Assembly (NCBI GenBank): GCA_017508895.1
Contig: JAFWRA010000013.1
Coordinates: forward strand, 1-30,301
Direction of reading: 5' to 3'
Length of the DNA: 30,301 nucleotides
Source: Bacteroidales bacterium
Lineage (GTDB): Bacteria > Bacteroidota > Bacteroidia > Bacteroidales > F082
The notes below the pieces were generated by a model that searched no databases, was not told the DNA's origin, and worked only from the letters and a program-made list of their open reading frames with translations. The position numbers were made by a program, and so were the translations under genes. Each line of letters starts with the position of its first letter. Position 1 is the first letter of the stretch. Below are positions 9,017-16,841 of the stretch, one piece after another.

Positions 9017-9481
9017 TTATTGTTTTTCAATGAATAATCCAATGTCGGAGATACCCTTCAAGACAGGCTCACGCATGGCTTGCTCAATTTCGAAATGGTA
9101 TGGTCCCGTAAGTGGGAATCTCAGGTTGTCGTTCAAAGGAATGACCATGTCGCGCATGCTGCCACTACTTTTGCCCAACCATCTTCCCTCTGGCGTGGCC
9201 AAAGTGCATTCAATAGTGTCGTGGGTGATGTTTCCGTTGGGCATTCGGGTATGAAGGAAAACAAATAAGTTGCTGTAACGATAGTTTTCCAAATGACGCA
9301 GGCCTATACCGAATACATAACTGCTGATCGTATCGTTGATATCCACATCAAAGGCTATACGGTTTTCCTGCCGCCACTCGGCCTCGGGGATGACAATGCG
9401 CTTGTTGTACGAGTCGGTGGTGCAAGAGGCCATTGTCAAGGCCATGCATATCCCTAATATCCAAACAATTCCTTTTTTCAT
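9017..9481 (-). CDS. gldH: GldH-family lipoprotein
   Basis: The 154-residue protein has a signal peptide ending in a lipobox (LTMASC, lipidated Cys20). The body resembles GldH, a lipoprotein needed for gliding motility in Flavobacterium: it contains ISSYVFGIGLRHLENYRYSNLF and a TIECTLATPEGRWLGKSSG stretch, followed by the PLTGPYHFEIEQAMR end typical of the family. GldH homologues persist in many Bacteroidales that do not glide, often in exactly this position between ricT and a PBP1A gene. A cell-envelope role is therefore more likely than motility here. No other gld, spr or por genes are in the window. It starts 12 bases after ricT. Confidence 0.88.
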   Translation of the reverse strand: MKKGIVWILGICMALTMASCTTDSYNKRIVIPEAEWRQENRIAFDVDINDTISSYVFGIGLRHLENYRYSNLFVFLHTRMPNGNITHDTIECTLATPEGRWLGKSSGSMRDMVIPLNDNLRFPLTGPYHFEIEQAMREPVLKGISDIGLFIEKQ

Positions 9482-9493
9482 GCTCTTTTCGGG

Positions 9494-10612
9494 TTAGTCA
9501 CTCATCTTCTTAAGGTCGGCTTCTCCATAGCCTTCGTTGGTGTTGGTCTGGGTTTCCTTGGTGATGGCGTAGTCTTCCAGCTTGGCGGGTTTCTGGTTTT
9601 TCTTGTTCATGGCAATGATTTCTTTCACCTTGTCGACTGGAATGGCCATGATGTTGCCTTTGTCGTTGGTGTAGGAATACCACATGATGCCTTTGAAAAC
9701 ATCGTTTTTTTGGTGAATGGCATCGCCACTTTCGAAATGGAGTACGATGTTGGGGTCGGAGAAGACCTTCAGGGCTTCCACGTAGGCTTCATATTCGAAG
9801 TTGAGGCAGCATTTCAGCTTGCCGCATTGTCCTGCTAGTTTTTGCGGGTTGGGTGAGAGCTGTTGTACGCGGGCCACATTGGTGGTTACCGATTGAAAGT
9901 CGCAGATCCACGAAGCACAACACAACTCGCGACCGCATGAACCAAGGCCGCCCAACTTTGCTGACTCCTGACGTACGCCAATTTGGCGCATCTCGATCCT
10001 GATGTGAAACTCTTCCGCCAGTTTCTTGATGAGTTCGCGGAAGTCGACACGACCATCGGCAGTGTAGTAGAAGATAGCCTTGGTCTTGTCGCCTTGGTAT
10101 TCCACGTCATTGAGTTTCATCTCAAGTCCAAGGTTCTCGGCGATGGTGCGCGTGCGTGCCAAAGTGCTGTTTTCCAATTTGATGGCTGAGAGCCATTTTT
10201 CCACGTCATTGACACGTGCCCGACGATAGATTTTCTTCAACTCGTTGATGGGAGTACGATATCTCTTGCGTTTCATTTGCAGCTTTACGATTTCGCCTAA
10301 CATGGTGACAATGCCTATGTCATGCCCGATGGCTGCTTCCACGGCAACCAATTCACCTACTTCCAGATCTAAGTCTTCGGGATAAGCGAAATAGTCTTTC
10401 CGGTCGTTCTTGAATCGTACTTCTGCAAGACAAACGTTTTCCTTAATTTCTTGGTTCTCATAGTCTTTTAGCCAATCAAATTGGTTTAGTTTGCATCGGC
10501 CGCAGGACAACACTTTTTGTCCAGGGGTATACTCTTCGGTGAGTTTACAACCTCTGTTCAATAGTTGGCCTTCAATAGTGTTATTATCGTTTTTTTGTTG
10601 ATTTTCAGTCAT
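9494..10612 (-). CDS. ricT: PSP1 / RicT (YaaT)-like protein
   Basis: The 372-residue cytoplasmic protein carries a PSP1 domain. In Bacillus the RicT member forms a complex with RicA and RicF that binds iron-sulfur clusters and affects RNA processing and differentiation. The diagnostic cysteines are present: GSCGRELCCASWICDF (Cys226, 231, 232, 237) and GQCGKLKCCLNFEYEAY (Cys263, 268, 269). The N-terminal extension also has Cys22, Cys37, Cys40 and Cys61 around SCGRCKLNQFDWL, which appears characteristic of Bacteroidota versions. The C-terminal 50 residues are Lys- and polar-rich and probably disordered. It heads the five-gene minus-strand unit. Whether a RicA/RicF partner exists in this organism cannot be seen here. 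Confidence 0.88.
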   Translation of the reverse strand: MTENQQKNDNNTIEGQLLNRGCKLTEEYTPGQKVLSCGRCKLNQFDWLKDYENQEIKENVCLAEVRFKNDRKDYFAYPEDLDLEVGELVAVEAAIGHDIGIVTMLGEIVKLQMKRKRYRTPINELKKIYRRARVNDVEKWLSAIKLENSTLARTRTIAENLGLEMKLNDVEYQGDKTKAIFYYTADGRVDFRELIKKLAEEFHIRIEMRQIGVRQESAKLGGLGSCGRELCCASWICDFQSVTTNVARVQQLSPNPQKLAGQCGKLKCCLNFEYEAYVEALKVFSDPNIVLHFESGDAIHQKNDVFKGIMWYSYTNDKGNIMAIPVDKVKEIIAMNKKNQKPAKLEDYAITKETQTNTNEGYGEADLKKMSD

Positions 10613-10646
10613 TTGAAAAATAAATTAAATAGCTATATATAAACTG

Positions 10647-10654
10647 CAAAAATA
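10647..10654 (-). promoter_or_regulatory. -7 box for the ricT operon
   Basis: On the minus strand this is TATTTTTG, an exact TAnnTTTG match, 35 bases before the ricT ATG at 10612. It lies back to back with the lemA -7 box at 10668-10675, so the two divergent promoters overlap. No good -33 element was seen. Confidence 0.5.
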
Positions 10655-10667
10655 CAAAAAAAATCCT

Positions 10668-10675
10668 TACTTTTG
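10668..10675 (+). promoter_or_regulatory. -7 box for lemA
   Basis: TACTTTTG is an exact TAnnTTTG match, 48 bases before the lemA ATG; the predicted leader is about 40 bases. The 22 bases at 10658-10679, which include this box, are identical to the recG promoter at 27800-27821. Confidence 0.55.
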
Positions 10676-10722
10676 TCGCCGATTATTATTAAGGCAAAAG
10701 TTTCACATTAAATTTACACATT

Positions 10723-11313
10723 ATGAAAAAAGGAATTATTGTAATCATTGGCCTTTTGGTCTTGTTAGTAGTTTGGGGCTTGGGCATTTATAATGGATTG
10801 GTTTCCAAACAAGAATCTGTTGAGAAGGCAGTCGGCAATGTGCAAACGGCGTATCAAAAACGTGCTGACCTGATCCCCAATCTTGTCGCTACGGTTAAAA
10901 ATTATGCTGAGTATGAGGCTGGTACTTTGACGGCTGTGGTTGAAGCCAGAGCAAAGGCCACTTCGGTTACCCTTGATGCCAGCAATCTTACTGAAGAGAG
11001 TTTGAAGACTTTCCAGGCTGCCCAAGATCAAATGTCGAGCGCACTTTCCCGCTTGTTGGTCACCGTTGAGCAATATCCCGACCTGAAAGCCAACCAGAAC
11101 TACCTCGACCTCCAATCGCAACTTGAAGGATGTGAGAACACCATCGCAAACGCGAGACGGGAGTTCAACGAGACTGCCCGTGAATACAACACAGCGGTGC
11201 GTAGGTTCCCTGCCAGCATCATCGCGGGAATGTTTGGTTTCGACAAGAAACCTTACTTCGAGGCTTCAGAGGCGGCTCAGCAAGCTCCTGATGTGAAGGA
11301 TCTATTCCAATAA
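10723..11313 (+). CDS. LemA family protein
   Basis: The 196-residue protein has a very hydrophobic N-terminal segment (residues 4-22) followed by a mostly alpha-helical body. The family motif is at the start of the helical bundle: YQKRADLIPNLVATVKNYAEYE (about 44-65). LemA proteins are anchored to the inner membrane with the helical domain on the outside; their function is unknown. In many genomes lemA is followed by one or two TPM-domain (YgcG-like) genes, but here the next gene is glmS, so the common partner is absent locally. The DNA upstream carries a -7 box, and glmS downstream has its own promoter, so lemA may be a single-gene unit. Confidence 0.93.
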   Translation: MKKGIIVIIGLLVLLVVWGLGIYNGLVSKQESVEKAVGNVQTAYQKRADLIPNLVATVKNYAEYEAGTLTAVVEARAKATSVTLDASNLTEESLKTFQAAQDQMSSALSRLLVTVEQYPDLKANQNYLDLQSQLEGCENTIANARREFNETAREYNTAVRRFPASIIAGMFGFDKKPYFEASEAAQQAPDVKDLFQ

Positions 11314-11328
11314 AAAAATAGAAAATTC

Positions 11329-11359
11329 TTGCATTGTTTTTTTCAAACCACTAATTTTG
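11329..11359 (+). promoter_or_regulatory. glmS promoter (-33 TTG, -7 TAATTTTG)
   Basis: TTG at 11329-11331 and TAATTTTG at 11352-11359 are separated by 20 bases, the standard Bacteroidota spacing. Transcription should begin around 11365, giving a leader of about 16 bases before the ATG at 11382. That is too short to hold a glmS ribozyme, and none was seen. Confidence 0.65.
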
Positions 11360-11381
11360 CGCCTTTTAAATAAGGACAAAT

Positions 11382-13226
11382 ATGTGTGGAATAGTAGCTT
11401 ACGTAGGCCGTCAAGAGGCCTATCCGATCCTCATTGAAGGTTTGAAGCGCCTCGAATATCGTGGCTATGACAGTGCCGGCGTGGCATTGCTCAATGAGGC
11501 AAACGAACTCAATGTCTATAAAACTAAAGGCAAGGTCTCCGACTTGGAGGCCTTCGCTTATTCTAAGGATGTCAGCGGACACATCGGCATAGCGCATACG
11601 CGCTGGGCCACCCATGGTGAGCCAAACGAGGTGAACGCCCATCCCCACCGCTCACAGTCGGGAAACATTGCCCTGATTCACAACGGCATTATCGAAAACT
11701 ACTTAAGCCTGCGCAAGGAGCTGGAAAAACGTGGCTTTACTTTCAAGTCATCCACCGACACGGAAGTGCTCACCAACCTCATTGAAGATGTGCAGCAAAG
11801 CGAGCATGTCGACTTGTTTGAGGCGGTGCGCATCGCTTTGAATCACGTGGTGGGCGCCTATGCCATCGCTATCGTTGAAAAAGGACATCCCGACCAGCTG
11901 ATAGCTGCCCGAAAAGGAAGCCCGATGGTGATTGGTATTGGTGACGGTGAATATTACATCGCTTCTGATGCCACCCCAATCGTAGGTCGCACCCAGAAGG
12001 TCGTATATCTTGAAGATGAACAGGTTGTGCGTATCAAGTTGGGCGAGGAACTTCACATCAAGACCATTCAGGATGTGGAGGCCATACCTTATGTCCAAGA
12101 GCTGAAAATGAATCTTGATTCCATCGAAAAGGCTGGTTTCGACCATTTCATGATGAAGGAGATTTATGAGCAACCCACCATCGTTCGCGACACCATGCGT
12201 GGCCGTTTGCATCCAGAGGGCAACACAGTGCGTCTTGGCGGCATATTGAAGTACGAGAAACAGTTGCTCTATGCCGACAACATTGTTTTTGTGGCTTGTG
12301 GTACTTCGTGGCATGCTAGTTTGGTGGGTAGCTATCTCATTGAGAAACTGGCCAAGATACGTGTCAAGGTGGAATACGCCTCCGAATTCCGTTATCGTGA
12401 CCCCGTTGTCACCCCGCATGATGTGGTGATTGCCGTTTCGCAATCAGGTGAGACCGCCGACACATTGGCCGCCATTCAGTTGGCGAAAGAAAAGGGTGCT
12501 GTCGTGTTGGGCATCTGTAACGTCATCGGCTCCTCCATTTCAAGGGCTACGGATGCGGGTATCTACACCCATGCTGGCCCCGAAATAGGTGTGGCTTCCA
12601 CAAAGGCTTTCACTTCACAGGTCACAGTGATGGCTATGTTGGCTTTGCGTTTGGCCGAATTGAAAGGCTCGATGAAGGACGAAGAAAGGCGCGAATTCAT
12701 CCAAGAACTTGACCGCATCCCTGAGAAAATCCAATGGACTCTCGACCATAGCGGCCATGTGAAGGACATTGCAGAAAAATATAAGGATGTCCACAACATG
12801 CTCTATCTCGGGCGTTTGCAAAACTATCCCGTGGCTCTTGAAGGTGCCTTGAAACTGAAGGAAATCTCCTATATCCATGCAGAGGGTTATCCTGCCGCTG
12901 AGATGAAACATGGACCAATTGCATTGATTGATAAGGATATGCCTGTGGTCTTCATTGCAACCAACCATAGCACTTATGAGAAGGTAATCAGTAACATTCA
13001 GGAGGTGAAAGCGCGCAACGGAAAGATTATTGCTGTGGTGAGCGAGAAGGATGTGTTGGCACGCCGCATGGCCGATTATGTGATTGAAATTCCCGAGACG
13101 GAATGTCTTTATTCACCATTGTTGGCAACGGTGCCTCTGCAAATCCTTGCCTACTACATCGCTGTGATGCGGGGCTGCAACGTTGACCAACCACGCAATT
13201 TGGCTAAATCAGTGACGGTCGAATAA
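11382..13226 (+). CDS. glmS: Glutamine--fructose-6-phosphate aminotransferase (isomerizing)
   Basis: GlmS makes glucosamine-6-phosphate from fructose-6-phosphate and glutamine, the first step towards UDP-GlcNAc for peptidoglycan and LPS. The N-terminal glutaminase domain begins MCGIVAYVG, with Cys2 as nucleophile after Met removal, and includes THGEPNEVNAHPH. Two SIS sugar-isomerase domains follow, with VACGTSWHA, SQSGETADT, HAGPEIGVASTKAF and EGYPAAEMKHGPIAL. The C-terminal tail ends DQPRNLAKSVTVE, as in the family. The length of 614 residues is standard. The gene converges on the membrane glycosyltransferase at 13229 with a two-base gap and no visible terminator between them. Confidence 0.98.
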   Translation: MCGIVAYVGRQEAYPILIEGLKRLEYRGYDSAGVALLNEANELNVYKTKGKVSDLEAFAYSKDVSGHIGIAHTRWATHGEPNEVNAHPHRSQSGNIALIHNGIIENYLSLRKELEKRGFTFKSSTDTEVLTNLIEDVQQSEHVDLFEAVRIALNHVVGAYAIAIVEKGHPDQLIAARKGSPMVIGIGDGEYYIASDATPIVGRTQKVVYLEDEQVVRIKLGEELHIKTIQDVEAIPYVQELKMNLDSIEKAGFDHFMMKEIYEQPTIVRDTMRGRLHPEGNTVRLGGILKYEKQLLYADNIVFVACGTSWHASLVGSYLIEKLAKIRVKVEYASEFRYRDPVVTPHDVVIAVSQSGETADTLAAIQLAKEKGAVVLGICNVIGSSISRATDAGIYTHAGPEIGVASTKAFTSQVTVMAMLALRLAELKGSMKDEERREFIQELDRIPEKIQWTLDHSGHVKDIAEKYKDVHNMLYLGRLQNYPVALEGALKLKEISYIHAEGYPAAEMKHGPIALIDKDMPVVFIATNHSTYEKVISNIQEVKARNGKIIAVVSEKDVLARRMADYVIEIPETECLYSPLLATVPLQILAYYIAVMRGCNVDQPRNLAKSVTVE

Positions 13227-13228
13227 GT

Positions 13229-14836
13229 TCAATGGTAGATTAGCTGCCACCATTCTTGATAAATCCAGTCGTTGTCGGCGGTGCAAACATTCAAATGTTT
13301 GTTGCCGCCGATGCGTTTTAGTTTGGAGAGTGGGATGCGCTTTTCATCGAAGTTTGCCATATACTTACCGTTCTCAATGATGATATAGTCAAAATCCCAG
13401 GTGAGAGCGGTTTCAAGCAGGTCGTTGTCGTTTGTCATCACTGTGTAACCCTTTCGCTGCATTTGGATGAAAGGTCCGTTTTGGGCGTAGCCATATAGAC
13501 AAAGGATTTTAGCGTCACGAGGGATGTCCAATGAGTCCAGTAGCAGGTCAGCACCTTGAAAGTGCTCGTAAGAAACCAATGCATCGTTTTCCATTTCACG
13601 TCTTTCAATCTGAGTCGTTTTGGCATTGATCACCATGAGGGTGCAAACGACGCCTGTCAGAAAAGCGCACCAACCGATTTGGTTTGCTTCTCTGGCCTTT
13701 GGCAAAGCGTTGAGTGTCAAAATGACTAATAGCAAGATGGGCAGGAAAAACGTATCGAGGAGGTAATAGTCATGGAAGGGTAGTTGTTGCATCATGGCTA
13801 CACTGAAAAGCAAGCAACCGAAAATCTCGATGATTGGGAGCCACCAAAGTGAGAGAGGTTTTTTTATAGAAACTGCGTTCTTTTCTTCGTTTTTAGTTGA
13901 CCGGTAAAGGCTTACGACAATTGCTAACAAGGCTAACGAATAGAAAACAAGATATTGCAATCTTTGGAAGTAGTGGTAGGTCCATTTTTTGTAGGTGTCG
14001 GCAACGAGTTCTTTGGCATCTTGCCAGTTTTCGGGCGGTAATAGCTCATTGAGGAAAAGTGTGCCGTAGAGGTCACGTAAATGCTTGTTCCAAAGAAAAT
14101 AGGCTACGAACAACAGAGCCGAGATGAGTACACTGGGCAGCTTGTCTATGAAAGTGCTTTCTTTACGGAGGATACGCAGCAATTCGAAACAAAGGATAGC
14201 GATGAGCTCGATGGCGAAGGTGGTGCGCATGAGCATGGCCAAGGTGAGAAAAGCTATACCGAGATGAAAGTGTTTTCTTTGGTTGCAGTCATAGTATTTC
14301 AGGTAGAACCATAATCCGATGATACCCAGCGACAAGGCGGGAATACTAGGCAAAAAACCGTTGAGGAAATAGGTATAAACAGGTGAGGTTAAGGCGATGG
14401 CGGTGACCAAAGCCGATTTCATCCAATCGACGGTGAGGCGATAGGCGACTTTAAACAAGAAAAACAGCCCGAGGAAGCCCCAAAACAGTGTCCAAAACCG
14501 AAATACCCATGGCGATGTGCTGCCAAGCAGTTTCATCAACAGGGCGACGGTGTATTCATGGATGGGGAAGTCGACGGAGGTGATGGTATTGTCGTAAGCT
14601 TCTTTCCACCAACCTGGAAACTGCTTGTTGTAAATCATCGTCTCGGGGTGGAAGAAATCGAAACCATTGTTGATAAATCCCAAGGCGAGCGCATAATGAT
14701 CTTGTTCGGCCCAAGCATGAATGTGGGTCGGATATTCGTTCATGTAGCCTTTTTGGATAATCAGCCCCGTGACAATAATGAGCACAAAGGCAAAAACGTG
14801 TCCATAAAGGGTTTTATTTGTCACTAAGGCTTTCAT
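13229..14836 (-). CDS. GT-C fold membrane glycosyltransferase (GT39/ArnT-like)
   Basis: The 535-residue protein has roughly ten hydrophobic segments in its first 400 residues and a soluble C-terminal part of about 130 residues. The first outside loop contains AWAEQDHYALALGFINNGFDFF, with acidic residues after the first membrane helix, as in the lipid-phosphosugar-dependent GT-C transferases (GT39, GT83, PMT_2 families). Such enzymes move a sugar from a polyprenyl-phosphate donor to a protein, lipid A or glycan on the periplasmic face. The acceptor cannot be told from sequence. Its ATG overlaps the TGA of the upstream Ig-like lipoprotein by four bases, so the two are translationally coupled. 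The specific family is inference; the membrane topology is directly visible. Confidence 0.75.
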   Translation of the reverse strand: MKALVTNKTLYGHVFAFVLIIVTGLIIQKGYMNEYPTHIHAWAEQDHYALALGFINNGFDFFHPETMIYNKQFPGWWKEAYDNTITSVDFPIHEYTVALLMKLLGSTSPWVFRFWTLFWGFLGLFFLFKVAYRLTVDWMKSALVTAIALTSPVYTYFLNGFLPSIPALSLGIIGLWFYLKYYDCNQRKHFHLGIAFLTLAMLMRTTFAIELIAILCFELLRILRKESTFIDKLPSVLISALLFVAYFLWNKHLRDLYGTLFLNELLPPENWQDAKELVADTYKKWTYHYFQRLQYLVFYSLALLAIVVSLYRSTKNEEKNAVSIKKPLSLWWLPIIEIFGCLLFSVAMMQQLPFHDYYLLDTFFLPILLLVILTLNALPKAREANQIGWCAFLTGVVCTLMVINAKTTQIERREMENDALVSYEHFQGADLLLDSLDIPRDAKILCLYGYAQNGPFIQMQRKGYTVMTNDNDLLETALTWDFDYIIIENGKYMANFDEKRIPLSKLKRIGGNKHLNVCTADNDWIYQEWWQLIYH

Positions 14837-16722
14837 GGTTTCAGATTCAGATCCCAGGCGTCTTCTAGATCAATATCCCATCCTGCTTTGAGGTCTAAAT
14901 TATCTTTGTATTCGAGTACGGTTTCGGGCAAGGAGTGGCGGTGGTAGTTACCCGTGCTCCATTTGCCGTTGCCGTCGGCATCGAGGACGGCGCGCAACTT
15001 GTAGTTGGCAGGCATGAGGTGATCAAACATCACTTCCTGCTTTCGCGTGATGATTTCTTGCTTCAGCACTTTCCCGCTCTCATCTGTAAGTTGCACGATG
15101 ACCTGTTTCATGCCATCGGGCGGAATGACGGTGATGTAGATGTTGCCGTATTCCTCGTCTTTAAGAACGTGGAAATCAACTTTTATTGGCTCATTGGTGT
15201 GGCCACGGATGCCGAAAAACACAGAGTCTGGCACCACGAAGCTGTAACTTGAATCCGCGGAGTAAGGCGTAGTCAGCCGATATTTCAAGCCGTACTCATC
15301 GGCGGGTTCAAAGGTGAGTTGGTCGTAGAAAGTGATGCTGTCGCGTTTGAAGACGGCAGAATCACGCATTTGGTAATTGACGATGGGCTCCGAGAACGTC
15401 AGTATCAAGTCTTCGCCAGAAATCAGCCCAGTTCGACCAAGTAGGTTGTTAGTGACTTTTAGGTTTTCAGGCTTCTTGTTGCGTGCTTTCTTATCCTTGA
15501 ATTTCAAACTGTAACGCGAGGAGTCGTTGATAATGGTGTCGTATTTCACGTGTACCCACAGGCTGTCTTTGACTTTGGGTGAAAAGTACCACCATACCGT
15601 ATCATATTCAGCAGAGGGGATTGTTACCAAATTAAAAGTGTCGGGTAGCATCTCTGGGGTCATGACGACGGCTTCCTTGGCGGGATGGCGGAACACGAAA
15701 CGCAATAGACCTTCCTCAATGAGTTTTTTCTCCAAAAGCACCTGTGTGGAATCTACCTCGGTAAACATGTAAAGTGTTAGGTTCAAGGCGTTTTGGTCGA
15801 ACATTTTCGCCGTTTTCGTCTCCAGAACGACAGAATCTTCCATAGCAGTTGTTTTCGTCTCGATAGCTATAGAATCTTCAATTATAGTTGTTTTCGTCTT
15901 GAAAGTGATAGAATCCGCTGCGGACATGACAGTATCAACAGCAAGTGAATCCAACTGCATTTTCAAGCTATCCATGGCTGTCGAATCCAAAGGCGTCTGT
16001 GTAGGAGCAACCCAAGAATATGAGGCTGACACCAACGTATCCAAAAATGCCACTTCTTCGTTGGGTTGGTCGAAATAAAGGTTGGAATTCACATCCTTGA
16101 GGGCGAAAACCAGGTATTTTTGATCGGCCAATCCTTCAAGTCGGAAGTTGCCATCCTTGTCGGTTTTGGTGATATAGTCGGGTTTGGTACTCAAAGGAAG
16201 CGAATCCAGGTTGTCGTGGTGGGAGGCATACAAGGAAACGTAAGCGTTTTCAACGGGTTTCTTGTCCTCGGCGTTGAGCACTTTTCCAGCGACCATGAGT
16301 GTATCAATATGATCGCCAGTCGAGAAGCTATAAACATAATCCTTAAGCGGGTTGCCTTCATGCAAGTCCTTGATGGTTGAACCGAAATTGATGGTATAGG
16401 TAGTGTTGGGTGCCAAATTCTCCTTGAATTTGACAACTACCGTCTTGTTTTTCAGCTTGATATCGGGTTTTTCATCCATGGGCGGCGAAATCAGCACATT
16501 CTGATTGGCGTTATCAAGGGTGATGTATTCGTCAAAAGTGATTTCAATCTTCTTGGCGTTGAAATTGATACTATGGTTTTCGGGTACGGCTTCAACCACT
16601 ACTGGAGGCCGGTCGTCTTTCGGGCCGCCCGTAGGAGCCACCGCATTGGCACAACGCTGAGCAAGGAAGGCCATAAATAACAGACCAGCCGCAATGAGAA
16701 TATGTTTCAACTTCAGATTCAC
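14833..16722 (-). CDS. SbsA Ig-like domain lipoprotein
   Basis: This is a large surface or periplasmic lipoprotein. A GTG start at 16722 gives a 629-residue product with a short basic N-terminus, a hydrophobic core and a lipobox at AQRC, followed by ANAVAPTGGPKDDRPP, a segment common to a Bacteroidota lipoprotein family. An SbsA-like Ig domain follows (VVEAVPENHSINFNAKKIEITFDEYI). Next comes a region like carboxypeptidase regulatory/Cna-B folds (VENAYVSLYAS, GNFRLEGLADQKY). A low-complexity linker then holds a 13-residue repeat (about residues 268-304), and C-terminal beta-rich domains end the protein. An open frame extends upstream to 16767, but the -7 box at 16728-16735 lies inside that extension. 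TTG at 16710 is another possible start. Function unknown; it is coupled to the downstream glycosyltransferase. Confidence 0.8.
   Translation of the reverse strand: MNLKLKHILIAAGLLFMAFLAQRCANAVAPTGGPKDDRPPVVVEAVPENHSINFNAKKIEITFDEYITLDNANQNVLISPPMDEKPDIKLKNKTVVVKFKENLAPNTTYTINFGSTIKDLHEGNPLKDYVYSFSTGDHIDTLMVAGKVLNAEDKKPVENAYVSLYASHHDNLDSLPLSTKPDYITKTDKDGNFRLEGLADQKYLVFALKDVNSNLYFDQPNEEVAFLDTLVSASYSWVAPTQTPLDSTAMDSLKMQLDSLAVDTVMSAADSITFKTKTTIIEDSIAIETKTTAMEDSVVLETKTAKMFDQNALNLTLYMFTEVDSTQVLLEKKLIEEGLLRFVFRHPAKEAVVMTPEMLPDTFNLVTIPSAEYDTVWWYFSPKVKDSLWVHVKYDTIINDSSRYSLKFKDKKARNKKPENLKVTNNLLGRTGLISGEDLILTFSEPIVNYQMRDSAVFKRDSITFYDQLTFEPADEYGLKYRLTTPYSADSSYSFVVPDSVFFGIRGHTNEPIKVDFHVLKDEEYGNIYITVIPPDGMKQVIVQLTDESGKVLKQEIITRKQEVMFDHLMPANYKLRAVLDADGNGKWSTGNYHRHSLPETVLEYKDNLDLKAGWDIDLEDAWDLNLKP
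15812..15918. repeat. 39-bp tandem repeat within the Ig-like lipoprotein gene
   Basis: Units begin with GTTTTCGTCT at 15812, 15851 and 15890, exactly 39 bases apart; the third copy is partial or more diverged. On the coding strand they encode about 13 residues each, with the theme DSI-x-x-ETKTT-x-x-E. The unit length is a multiple of three, so copy-number change would keep the reading frame. Confidence 0.8.
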
Positions 16723-16727
16723 GGCTG

Positions 16728-16735
16728 CAAAAATA
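16728..16735 (-). promoter_or_regulatory. -7 box for the Ig-like lipoprotein operon
   Basis: TATTTTTG on the minus strand, followed by CAGCC and GTG. The spacing to the start codon is identical to that at 194-201 and 27791-27798, which supports the GTG at 16722 as the start of a leaderless message. Confidence 0.5.
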
Positions 16736-16760
16736 ATAAAAACTGACCTACTTGCACGGC

Positions 16761-16774
16761 ATTCCAAATGGAAT
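16761..16774. promoter_or_regulatory. Perfect 6+2+6 inverted repeat between two divergent promoters
   Basis: ATTCCA-AA-TGGAAT is a perfect dyad lying between the -7 boxes of the Ig-like lipoprotein (16728-16735) and aspS (16778-16785), overlapping the upstream part of the aspS promoter. The position suits a regulator binding site, but short dyads occur by chance, so this is only a candidate. Confidence 0.35.
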
Positions 16775-16777
16775 TAG

Positions 16778-16785
16778 TATTTTTG
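16778..16785 (+). promoter_or_regulatory. -7 box for aspS
   Basis: TATTTTTG is an exact TAnnTTTG match, 56 bases before the aspS ATG. TTG at 16752-16754 is a possible -33 element, but the spacing of 23 is slightly long. The predicted leader is about 50 bases and A/T-rich. Confidence 0.5.
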
Positions 16786-16841
16786 CAAGTTTTAATCTTT
16801 AAATCTTAAATATCGAATTTTAAATCATAAATCTAGATTAT

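Noticed and set aside
11314..11381. glmS ribozyme upstream of glmS
   Set aside because: The gap is only 68 bases, the predicted leader is about 16 bases, and no ribozyme-like pairing was seen.
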